From: Flectonema sp. DT1601 | Lineage: Eukaryota; Euglenozoa; Diplonemea; Diplonemida; Diplonemidae | Direction: 5' to 3' | Assembly (NCBI GenBank): GCA_964019425.1 | Contig: OZ025845.1 | Span: forward strand, 496,001 to 560,000 | DNA: 64,000 nucleotides | Shown here: positions 36,093 to 44,408 of the stretch, one piece after another | Layout: each line of letters begins with the position of its first letter | Numbering within the stretch: position 1 is the first letter of the stretch | The notes under the pieces: generated by a model | The model's database searches: none | What the model was told of the DNA's origin: nothing | What the model saw: only the letters and a program-made list of their open reading frames with translations | Program-made: the position numbers and the translations under genes

Positions 36093-37016
36093 ATGCAGGT
36101 TTCTGTGACGTATCTGGATCTGGGACTCCCGACTGTGTCATTCACAGCTGATGCTGATTCTCTTGTGAGCGACGTGTTGACTGCGGCTGCTGAGGAATGG
36201 GACATCGATCCGGAGGAAGTAGAACTGTCGTTCGCTGGTGAGCTTCTTTGTGAAACTGGGAGGCTGGTTGCTCACGGAGTAGGTCCGAACGCCGAGTTGG
36301 AGGTGGTGAGGAAACGATTTCGGTTGTACGATAAAAACTGGCTTATCGATTGGGCTAAGCGAGAAGAGCTGCTTCGCAGGCTAGCCGTAAGTAACGATGA
36401 TTGTCTTCACCTGGACACTCCCACATTCTTGGAGGATGGTCGAGTTAGTCTTCTCAGTAAGTTGGTACCTCCGATGGTCAAATCGATTTCATTTCGCAAT
36501 TCAAACACTTCGATCAGATCCATCGCGTGCAGGTTTTTAGAAAACTCTTCAATAACTTCACTTGACCTTTCTGGTCTTAGTAGTGTCACTACTATTGGAA
36601 GCTCGTTCTTAGCAAGCTACTCATCTATCACATCAGTTGACCTTTCTGGTCTTAGTAGTGTGACCAGCGTTAATAGTTGGTTCTTATCCCAGTGTGAGTC
36701 TCTTACGTCACTCGACCTCTCTGGTCTCGGTGGTCTTACTGATGTTGGAAGTGGTTTTTTGGCAGACTGTTCTTCTCTTACCATGCTTGATATCACAAAT
36801 TTTAAAAATGTGCTTATTATAAGAACTTGGTTCTTATCTCAATGTGTTTCCATCACTTCACTTGACCTCTCTGGTTTAATTAGTTTGAAAGCAATCGGAG
36901 GTGGATTTCTTGAGAAATGTGAAAGCCTTCAATCGATTCAACTGCCTGAAAACAATAAATCTGTTTTTGTAGATTGCTCAAAGGTCGTGAGACGTCTGCT
37001 GGAGAAGTCCGGGTGA
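36093..37016 (+). CDS. Ubiquitin-like + BspA-type leucine-rich-repeat protein, copy 2
   Basis: 307 residues. The ubiquitin-like N-terminus differs from copy 1 at only one residue in the first 75 (Val for Ala in GRLVAHG). The linker reads WLIDWAKREELLRRLAVSND. It has about six LRRs (SITSLDLSGLSSVTTIGSSF, SLTSLDLSGLGGLTDVGSGF and so on) against about five in copy 1, and ends SLQSIQLPENNKSVF like its sister. Repeat gain or loss and sequence shuffling in the LRR half under a fixed N-terminus resemble recognition families. It ends in TGA. Confidence 0.75.
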   Translation: MQVSVTYLDLGLPTVSFTADADSLVSDVLTAAAEEWDIDPEEVELSFAGELLCETGRLVAHGVGPNAELEVVRKRFRLYDKNWLIDWAKREELLRRLAVSNDDCLHLDTPTFLEDGRVSLLSKLVPPMVKSISFRNSNTSIRSIACRFLENSSITSLDLSGLSSVTTIGSSFLASYSSITSVDLSGLSSVTSVNSWFLSQCESLTSLDLSGLGGLTDVGSGFLADCSSLTMLDITNFKNVLIIRTWFLSQCVSITSLDLSGLISLKAIGGGFLEKCESLQSIQLPENNKSVFVDCSKVVRRLLEKSG

Positions 37017-37097
37017 GTTTTTTTTTTTTGTTTTGTTTTGTTTTTCAGCTTATAAAACAAAATATAAGGCCTTCTTTTTTCCCTAAGTTAAAAAAAT

Positions 37098-38510
37098 ATG
37101 AAAACATCGTTGTTTGTACTGTCGTTACTGGTTGGAGGAGGATATGGGAAAATACTAAAACCCTCAAAACCACTTCAAGGTTGGAATCAGTTCGATTTCG
37201 GTAACGGTACCAACATCTATGGAATGCCGCAATACGCTGCTCTCCTATCTCAGGCTGATGGAGTTAAGAAAAACCTTCTTCCTCTTGGATATAATTACAT
37301 GTGTGTTGACGGTGGGTGGTATCAAAATGGTAGTTTTGCAGATATGGACTCTTACGGCAGACCAGTTCCTCAGAGAAGCTTTTATCCAGAATTGGAAGGG
37401 AGTTGGAAACTTGTGGGAGAGCAATTTCACAGCAGGGGACTTAAATTTGGTCTTTGGATGACACTTGGGATTCAGACAACGGCTTACGTTAAGAACACTC
37501 CGGTTTTTGGAACATCGTACCACGCCAGAGACATAGTAATTAAGGACTCTTCAGGCAATCCGGAACGCGCATGTGATTGGAATCCAACCGTGTACAGGGT
37601 TGACACGACTCATCCAGGTGGAAAAGCGTTTTATAAATCAATCGTTTCCCTGTTCGAAGAGTGGGGTCTCGACTATGTCACTTTGGATTGTGTTTTCGGT
37701 GCGAATTATCATCCGGAAGACATATCAATGTATTCCACGTTGATGAACGAGTCTTCTCGTGAATTCATTTTATCGCTCTCTCCTGGTCCAGCAACATCTG
37801 ATGAGTTGGCTGTTGTCAAACCTATCTCAACCACGGCAAGAATTAACGTTGACTTCTATGCTAATTGGCATGAAGCAAAAAAACATTGGGACCTTGCGGC
37901 GTTATATTCAAACTACAGTGGAGATGGATTTTATATTAATTTGGATAAGTTGCCGTTTGGAAAGATGAGGGGACAGACTGAAGTTGAAAAAAGATGGCCA
38001 TTTTGGCCACCAATTCAAAAAGCAATAATGATATTTTGGTCATTTGTTCAATCACCGTTGATGTTTGGAGGTGATGCGAGGCTACCTGATGACTGTCCAC
38101 CGAATAATCCGTTTCCTTGTGGAATCGATGACTACACTGTTAAACTACTAACTCACAAAGGAGTAATCTCAATGCATCAAGACATCAAGAATCCAATGCA
38201 GTGGTATCGCGATAATGCGACATCTGTTTGGGTTGGTGAATCGTCAGGTGCTCACCCATCATCGTCACGATATGTTTCTGTTTATAATCAATTGTGTGGT
38301 GTTCCTCCTCTAAATGACCCCCCTTGTCTTAACACAACTCTATTCTCTGAGATTAGATTCGCAACTATTGGTTTACAGTCGAACATTCCTTACTATGTTT
38401 ATGACTTATATAATAACACAAACTTACTCATGAAAGCTATTAACACTTTCACAGTTGATATCGCCCCGCTTTCTGCTGAGGTCGTTCTTGTCACTACCGA
38501 AGAGTTGTAG
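37098..38510 (+). CDS. GH27-type alpha-galactosidase-like secreted enzyme
   Basis: 470 residues with signal peptide MKTSLFVLSLLVGGGYG. The barrel shows GWNQFDFGNGTNIYG (family 'GWNSW'-like start), LGYNYMCVDGGWYQNG, GLKFGLWMTLGIQ and GLDYVTLDCVFGANYHPEDI, where the Asp of LDC aligns with the GH27 nucleophile. ARINVDFYANW is at the position of the R-x-x-D-D/x-W acid/base segment. GH27 enzymes remove terminal alpha-galactose or alpha-N-acetylgalactosamine in lysosomes or outside the cell; the exact substrate is not fixed by the sequence. The ATG lies 49 nt after a TTTTTCAG acceptor, and the leader contains AAACAAAATATAAGGC, the 3' motif of the dispersed hairpin element. Confidence 0.8.
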   Translation: MKTSLFVLSLLVGGGYGKILKPSKPLQGWNQFDFGNGTNIYGMPQYAALLSQADGVKKNLLPLGYNYMCVDGGWYQNGSFADMDSYGRPVPQRSFYPELEGSWKLVGEQFHSRGLKFGLWMTLGIQTTAYVKNTPVFGTSYHARDIVIKDSSGNPERACDWNPTVYRVDTTHPGGKAFYKSIVSLFEEWGLDYVTLDCVFGANYHPEDISMYSTLMNESSREFILSLSPGPATSDELAVVKPISTTARINVDFYANWHEAKKHWDLAALYSNYSGDGFYINLDKLPFGKMRGQTEVEKRWPFWPPIQKAIMIFWSFVQSPLMFGGDARLPDDCPPNNPFPCGIDDYTVKLLTHKGVISMHQDIKNPMQWYRDNATSVWVGESSGAHPSSSRYVSVYNQLCGVPPLNDPPCLNTTLFSEIRFATIGLQSNIPYYVYDLYNNTNLLMKAINTFTVDIAPLSAEVVLVTTEEL

Positions 38511-39614
38511 ACAATTTCTTTTTTTTTTTTTTTTTAAAAATGTCGTTGTTGTTGTTTTTTTTATTTATTTTATTTTTTTTACATTATAAAATAGTACTTT
38601 TATTGTTCCATAGATAAGCAAAGGAAATTTACGCACAAAAAAAAAAAAAAAAAAAAAAAAAACTTTTTTTTTTGTTATTATAGTCGTTGGTTATCTATTA
38701 CCCCGCTGTGCTGTCGTTAAGTGCTGTGCATCAACGAAATATAAGGCTGTGCCTGAGTTATCTTTTTTTTTTATAAAAAAATGGTTTTGAGAGCGGATGA
38801 CCGTTCGACACTTACAGGAAAAAAAAAAAAAAAAAAAGAAAATTATTGTATAAAATATAAATAGTTTTCATTACTCGATACGCGTTCTCTTGTTTGTTTT
38901 GTGTTTTATCTGTTTTCCTTGTGCGTGGAGGCTACTTAGCTCGTTCGATATGGGGGAAAAAAAAAAAAAAAGTGTGCGTTGTTTTTTTTTTTTCTAAAGT
39001 GTAAGGGGGTCAAAGTAATAGAACGATAGCTTTTCATATTATAGTTTCACCCCCTCCATCAAAAGAGACATGTATGCAGATAAGTTAGAAACATTTATTA
39101 TAATGTAGAGCAAGTACGTCCCCGGGTCAATTTGACTTGACAGCATTTCTTTCTCTGGTAGTTTATTTAAAGCATGCGATTTTGTGTGGACAGAATCCAG
39201 TTATAATGATTCATGTCTAATTTGTTGCGTCTTAACCTTGATTTATTTATCCAAGTCCCCCCCATCAAAAGAGACATGTATGCAGATAAGTTAGAAACAT
39301 TTATTATAATGTAGAGCAAGTACGTCAATTGCAGAGTGTTAGCCTGTATTAACATTTTAGTCACTTGTGTCATGAGTTTCTTCAATTTTATTATTGAGTT
39401 CTGATACAATACAAGAGATTTATATTCGTATGAACCTAATCAAACAGTCTCCCCCCCCTGCAATAACAAATACAAGTATAGAACATGTTTTTACATTGTC
39501 AAAGTTTCACCTCATTTCAACATGAGATAAATGTTCATATAATACCGTTACTATTTATAATCAAACATAATCATCTCTACTAACTCAACAGATATTTATT
39601 AAAGTAATTTAGAG
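38511..39614. repeat. Intergenic with dispersed repeats
   Basis: A partial copy of the ~130-nt hairpin element (3' half, ATCAACGAAATATAAGGCTG) lies at about 38715-38795. A ~65-bp unit (CATCAAAAGAGACATGTATG, GCAGATAAGTTAGAAACATT) occurs twice, at 39057-39120 and 39263-39326, and its core recurs at 46508-46556. TTTTTACATTGTCAAAGTTT at 39488 recurs near 45175. An acceptor (AACTCAACAG) ends at 39591. Confidence 0.65.
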
Positions 39615-40907
39615 ATGTCGAGAGAACACGAAGATCAACAATCAGACGTCTCGGATGAGGAAATTTGCATTCTACACGAAGCGTCTAAGGCATCTGGAAT
39701 GTTCCTATCGCTTGACGGACCTGAAGTAGATACAGTTGAGGAAATAACAGAGAGAGAGGTGGAATGGAAACCACGACAAGAATCTAGTGTACCTTCACCG
39801 TTGTATGAGTTTGGAGCTTTAGCTGATCTACAAGACGTGAAATTGATAAGGGCTGCTAAACTTTTTGATTCTCACAACAAACACACAGAATGTCTTAAAC
39901 AGACGTTTACCCTGCTAAAAAGTAATGAAACAGCTGTGACTGACGGATGTGAACCTTTACAATTAATTAGAAATAGTCATCGTGAAAAACTATCTGAAAT
40001 GAAACAAATATCTCAGCAAATGGATGCTACAAAACAACAACAACTTCAAATATTCAAAACATACAAACATCAGCTGTCAGATTCTAAGAAAGAAGTTGAA
40101 TCAAATGCAGCCTTGTCAATAGTTAAGGTAGAAAAAAGTTCTGCTGATCTGACCGCTTTGAGTGACACTGTTCAAGATTTAAATAGTAAAATTAAAAATT
40201 TAGAAAAAGAATTAAGAGAAGCAAAGGAAGAAAAACAACAACGAGAAACTGAATTGTCGGAAAACATAAAACAACATAAAAAGACTGTTGAGGAACAGAA
40301 AACTGATCACGAAGTCAGGATGAGAAAACTGAGTGAGATTGAAAAAAAAGTTGAAAAACAAAAAATATTTGTTGAGGACATTTCATATGGGAAAAACACC
40401 ATCGACGTTTGTAAAGACGAAGAAGAAAGATTCATCGCTGAGGTCGTTGATACTAAATTACAAGTTGCCCAAGACGACCTCGCCAATCAACAAAAAACAG
40501 TATCAGAAACGGTATACAAACATCATTGTGAATACATCTTGAAATTAAAAGAAATATTAAAAACCCTTAACGACGATGATTCGTATCGCTATCTCTGTTA
40601 TTCCCATCTTTGTTGTCCAATATTCGCAGCGATCACTACGAAATTGAAATTTCGATGCGTAATCTCGCCATCTAACAACCCAACAGAAAAGACAGAATAT
40701 TTCATCAAACACACGGGACCCTCAAAAGTTAAAATCACGTCTGTTGATGTTGCCGGCAGTCTACTAAATGGGGAGAGTGAATGGATTGTTTCACCAGCTG
40801 CTTCGGGTGAGGCGGAATCTGATTGTCCAGACCACTTCATTCTTCAGGGAAAGGAAGGTCCTCTTGTACTGGATGGTGATTCAGTTGTTATTATTGGCAT
40901 AGTGTAG
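39615..40907 (+). CDS. Coiled-coil protein with C-terminal beta-rich domain, family not recognised
   Basis: 430 residues, no intron. The N-terminus is acidic (QQSDVSDEEICILHEASKAS). Heptad coiled coils span about residues 105-320 (NSKIKNLEKELREAKEEKQQ and on). The last ~100 residues (KLKFRCVISPSN through VLDGDSVVIIGIV) look like a small beta sandwich. The arrangement recalls cytoskeletal or kinetochore coiled-coil proteins with a C-terminal globular tail, but I cannot name a family. The ATG is 23 nt after an acceptor, like other genes in the cluster. Confidence 0.6.
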   Translation: MSREHEDQQSDVSDEEICILHEASKASGMFLSLDGPEVDTVEEITEREVEWKPRQESSVPSPLYEFGALADLQDVKLIRAAKLFDSHNKHTECLKQTFTLLKSNETAVTDGCEPLQLIRNSHREKLSEMKQISQQMDATKQQQLQIFKTYKHQLSDSKKEVESNAALSIVKVEKSSADLTALSDTVQDLNSKIKNLEKELREAKEEKQQRETELSENIKQHKKTVEEQKTDHEVRMRKLSEIEKKVEKQKIFVEDISYGKNTIDVCKDEEERFIAEVVDTKLQVAQDDLANQQKTVSETVYKHHCEYILKLKEILKTLNDDDSYRYLCYSHLCCPIFAAITTKLKFRCVISPSNNPTEKTEYFIKHTGPSKVKITSVDVAGSLLNGESEWIVSPAASGEAESDCPDHFILQGKEGPLVLDGDSVVIIGIV

Positions 40908-41952
40908 ATTTATTGTTGTCGACCTTCTTCTGCGATTTTTTTTTGTTTTGTTTTCTTTTTTTTTTTGTGTTTGAAAAAAAAAAAAAATAAAACACACACA
41001 CGGATTTTACCTCATTTCACTAGCTATTGTGAGGGGGATTTGAAAAAAATAATACGGTTAGTTATTTTTTTTTCTTCTTCTTTTTTTTTTTTTTTATTCC
41101 CTTTCAAAATTTCTGCTCCCCTGCTTCTTTTTGTACACACCGTCACCGTCTTTTCTCTATTTTTTGATTCGCTCAAGGTTTGCTCAACAAAGCATTCCAG
41201 TTCAGGTTACCGTCACCGTGGTTCTCGTGACAAGTTAGTTGAGAGCCAAACCTCTCCCTGTTTTTCTTTTTTTATATTAAGCAACTCTGCTGTCAGAGTT
41301 TAAAAAAAAAAAAAAAAAGGAATTTTAGAACCTTCTTTTTTATGATAAGATGGTATTGGCAAAAAAACAAAACAACAAAAAAAAAAAAATATTCGGCGTA
41401 TTTATCACAACATTAACGGTTGTGTTGTTGTTTTCTTTTTGCACCGACGAAGTCGGAGATGAAACTATTCAGATTGAGAGCCGTTTTATTTATTTCCCTG
41501 TGGCGTCAGTAATAGCTGTCTGTGATTAACGAGATATATAATGCTCTAGACCTGAATGGTTTTTCTTTGGCAAGTTCTCTTTTTTTTCCACACAAAATAC
41601 GACAAGAAAAAGGGGAAAGTGGAAAAAAAAAAAAAAAAAAAAAGAAAAAGAAAGGTGTAACTCGCAAATGTGCGAAACACTTCCCCCCGGAATTTTGGTT
41701 TCAAAAAAAAAAAAAAAAAACATAATAAAACGGTACTCTACTCACCTCTTTTTATTTTTTGAGGAGATCCTTTTCTATCTAAAAAAGTAAAATATCTTTA
41801 TCACAACACAACAGGAATACCATTCCCAAAGATGGGAAATTTGAAAAACCAAAAAAAGTATAATGCAATCTAAACCAGGTAAGAAAACCCAGCAGATTCA
41901 CAGGGGGGAGGAGTGTGTGTGAACATATAAAAAAAAAAAAAAAAAAAAAAAA
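40908..41952. other. Intergenic with a hairpin-element copy
   Basis: Apart from the ~130-nt element at 41438-41571 this is homopolymer-rich DNA. A frame at 40965-41303 is mostly Lys/Phe from A/T runs and is not credible. A TTCACAG acceptor ends at 41903. Confidence 0.5.
41438..41571 (+). mobile_element. ~130-nt hairpin element (intergenic copy)
   Basis: GCACCGACGAAGTCGGAGAT, then GAAACTATTCAGATTGAGAG and CCTGTGGCGTCAGTAATAGC, ending CCTGAATGGTTTTT. The 5' hairpin is perfect. The 3' strand is more diverged than in the RPL8 copy (ATATATAATGCTC for ATATAAGGCT). Confidence 0.7.
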
Positions 41953-42186
41953 ATGTCATTTTTTGGACTTTTTGGTCCGAGTTGGCCAGCAGAGAAAGTA
42001 TCAATACTGTCCACAAACAGCAGAACTTGTTACCAAATGACACAATGCCCTTCTGACAGCGGAAGTAAGATAGCAACCGGGCTCGATAACATGTCTTGCA
42101 GACCTGTTTTGTGTAATCAACGAACTGGTGGAGCTAAAGTCAGAAAAGTCTTCTCTCAATTCGGTGATCCCGGAAAGACTTATTAA
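41953..42186 (+). CDS. Small hypothetical protein
   Basis: 77 residues starting MSFFGLFGPSWPAEKV, with five cysteines and a basic C-terminus (KVRKVFSQFGDPGKTY). It is not recognised. In its favour, the ATG follows an acceptor by 49 nt as in other genes here, and its base composition is balanced rather than homopolymeric. Length and lack of homology keep confidence low. Confidence 0.4.
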   Translation: MSFFGLFGPSWPAEKVSILSTNSRTCYQMTQCPSDSGSKIATGLDNMSCRPVLCNQRTGGAKVRKVFSQFGDPGKTY

Positions 42187-42788
42187 AGTTCTCTGAGTTA
42201 GTCATCGACACCATAATAAGAGTTCTCTGATGGAGGTTAATCACTTCTTTGGTATTTAGATTTGAGCAGAGACGGCATGTCAGGCAAAAAAAAAAGCAAA
42301 AAAGAAAAAGATGAATTGAAAAAAAATAAATAAGTTTTATATTAGTATCGGACCTCTCTCTTTTACACACACTTGGAGAGTTTTTTTTAATCGCTTTTGG
42401 TTGATGTTTGAACCAAAGTTTTAGGAATTTTGTTTTGTTTTATAAAGTCTTTTTTTTCATCCCCTCCAAAATCCCCATATTCTACAGCACGTACGGGATT
42501 TTTTATCGATACCAACTCAATTGTTGATTTTCTTATATTGCAACCGGGTTTGGCCGAACCTTATTCTCGTTTTAGCCTGTTTTCAAGTTGCTTTCTATTT
42601 AATATTAGTATCAAGTTACCTTCCACAGTTGACAGAACAAATAATAGCGAACAGTAATTTTTGTTCCCTTTTTTTTTTTTCTTTTCCTGATTTTGATGAA
42701 ATTGATCTCTAAAAAGGAGATATTTTATTATTATGTGTTAAAAAAAGAATTTAGTTTTTTATTCCCTTAACATCACAGCAGGATTGAG
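42187..42788. other. Intergenic upstream of the PP2C gene
   Basis: At about 42466-42515 the sequence AATCCCCATATT...TTATCGATACCAACT repeats an element seen at 24062-24125. An acceptor pair (CATCACAG, 42778; GCAG, 42781) precedes the ATG. No coding gene is supported. Confidence 0.55.
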
Positions 42789-44408
42789 ATGCACCACCGA
42801 GATAATGTTGCATACCTTCGAACTCATCAGTTGCACGTAAAAATTGATAAATTAGTCGGAGCATTAGTCGAGGTACGACCATCGAATTATAAAATTTTCA
42901 TTTTAGAGCATCTCAAGAAACAGAACCTCGACGATATCGATTTGAGTATGTCGAAATCAAAGAACGCTGGACTAGCAGTTAAGAGAATAGCACGTCAGAG
43001 GAGTGTTACAATGTTAAATAATCCTGAAAATAATTTAAAAGCAAACAACATCGTAGTCCACAGTACCAATGCAGAACCAAGTTCAGGAAGAAAAGCGAGT
43101 GTTTTGAGAAGATCAAGTCAGATAAGTGTGAGAGACAAGGTCGATCCTCTGCCAGAACAGAGAAGGATGTCAATAGCGAATGATGTAGATGATGAACCTG
43201 AGATTGAGCATTTCTTTGGATGTCATTGCAGTCCAGAGCAGTTGTTGTTGAACATTTCAACTTCAGTGACGGACTCAGAGAATCTATCTAATGTGTCATT
43301 TCATAAATTGTTTCATTCATGTGGTCATCCAGAGTGTGGTATTCGACCAGCTCACCTGATTTCATTATCAACATTATCACCCAGATGTCGGAAACACGCT
43401 AACGAACTCTACCTCTCAGATCCAACACAAAGGATTTGGTTAGGATACGATATCAGCATCTATGAGAGGTCATATTATTGTTTTCATTGTAGCATGCATA
43501 CTTCTGAAGCTACTGATCCCTTTGATGACTTTTTATGTGCTCTCTACGAATCCAAAGGTACCTACGTCGATGATCCCATCCGAGACAAGGAAATTGAAGA
43601 ACACGGAAACATAATCGCATGTACAATGCAGGGTTGGAGATCTACTCAGGAGGATAGCCATGTGATCCATACGACTCCTAACGGAACTGTATTGACAGTC
43701 GTGTTTGATGGTCACGGAGGAACAGTCGCAGCAATGTGGTTAGCTGATCGTTTTTTAAACTTCTTCAACGATGATCTCCTTGATGAATTCTCTTCAATGG
43801 ATGAACAAATGATAATAACTACAATTAACACTCAGTATGAACTACTTGACTCTTCTCTCGAATCCAACGAAGGTCGTGAATGCGGAACTACTGGAGCGAC
43901 ATGCAACATGATCATATTAACGACAGACTCGATTATATGTTCGAACTTAGGAGATTCTAGATCGGTGTTGGAACAGACCAATTCAACGATAGAACTGTCA
44001 AATGATCATTGCCTCGACTCTCAAATAGAAATCGACCGAATCATTTCTGCAGGCTATTGCATTCGAAACAACAGAATCGAAGGAACGTTGTCAGTCCCAC
44101 GTGGATTTGGTGATTTTGATTTTAAACAAAACGGAGGTGTTCCTCCATCAAGACAAGCAGTAAGTGTCTCTCCAGATATTACAATCAGACAGAGATCGGC
44201 GGATGATCTTTTTATTATCTCTGCTTGCGATGGAATTTGGGATGGCTACGACTCGAAAGATGCCACTGCTCACATTAAAAATAATCTAATTACGTCCTCA
44301 CCAACAGAAGCAGTGAAACGATTGCTTGATGCTAATCTCTGTCCTCAAATTAATGAGGAGGCTATCGGAACGGATAACCAAACGTGTATTTATATACCTC
44401 TTCAATAG
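42789..44408 (+). CDS. PP2C-family Ser/Thr phosphatase with N-terminal RIIa/DPY30-like domain
   Basis: 539 residues, no intron. Residues 5-45 (YLRTHQLHVKIDKLVGALVE, then RPSNYKIFILEHL) resemble the RIIa/DPY30 dimerisation-docking fold. After a linker with Cys/His residues comes the catalytic domain from about residue 275. It has MQGWRSTQEDSHV, VVFDGHGGTVAA, CSNLGDSRSVL, PRGFGDFDFK, ISACDGIWDGYDS and GTDNQTCIY. All the PP2C metal-binding acidic positions (ED, DGHGG, DG, DN) are present, so it should be active with Mn/Mg. RIIa-like domains anchor proteins to AKAPs and to ciliary radial-spoke complexes, so a flagellar phosphatase is a reasonable inference. The ATG is 7 nt after an acceptor. Confidence 0.85.
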   Translation: MHHRDNVAYLRTHQLHVKIDKLVGALVEVRPSNYKIFILEHLKKQNLDDIDLSMSKSKNAGLAVKRIARQRSVTMLNNPENNLKANNIVVHSTNAEPSSGRKASVLRRSSQISVRDKVDPLPEQRRMSIANDVDDEPEIEHFFGCHCSPEQLLLNISTSVTDSENLSNVSFHKLFHSCGHPECGIRPAHLISLSTLSPRCRKHANELYLSDPTQRIWLGYDISIYERSYYCFHCSMHTSEATDPFDDFLCALYESKGTYVDDPIRDKEIEEHGNIIACTMQGWRSTQEDSHVIHTTPNGTVLTVVFDGHGGTVAAMWLADRFLNFFNDDLLDEFSSMDEQMIITTINTQYELLDSSLESNEGRECGTTGATCNMIILTTDSIICSNLGDSRSVLEQTNSTIELSNDHCLDSQIEIDRIISAGYCIRNNRIEGTLSVPRGFGDFDFKQNGGVPPSRQAVSVSPDITIRQRSADDLFIISACDGIWDGYDSKDATAHIKNNLITSSPTEAVKRLLDANLCPQINEEAIGTDNQTCIYIPLQ

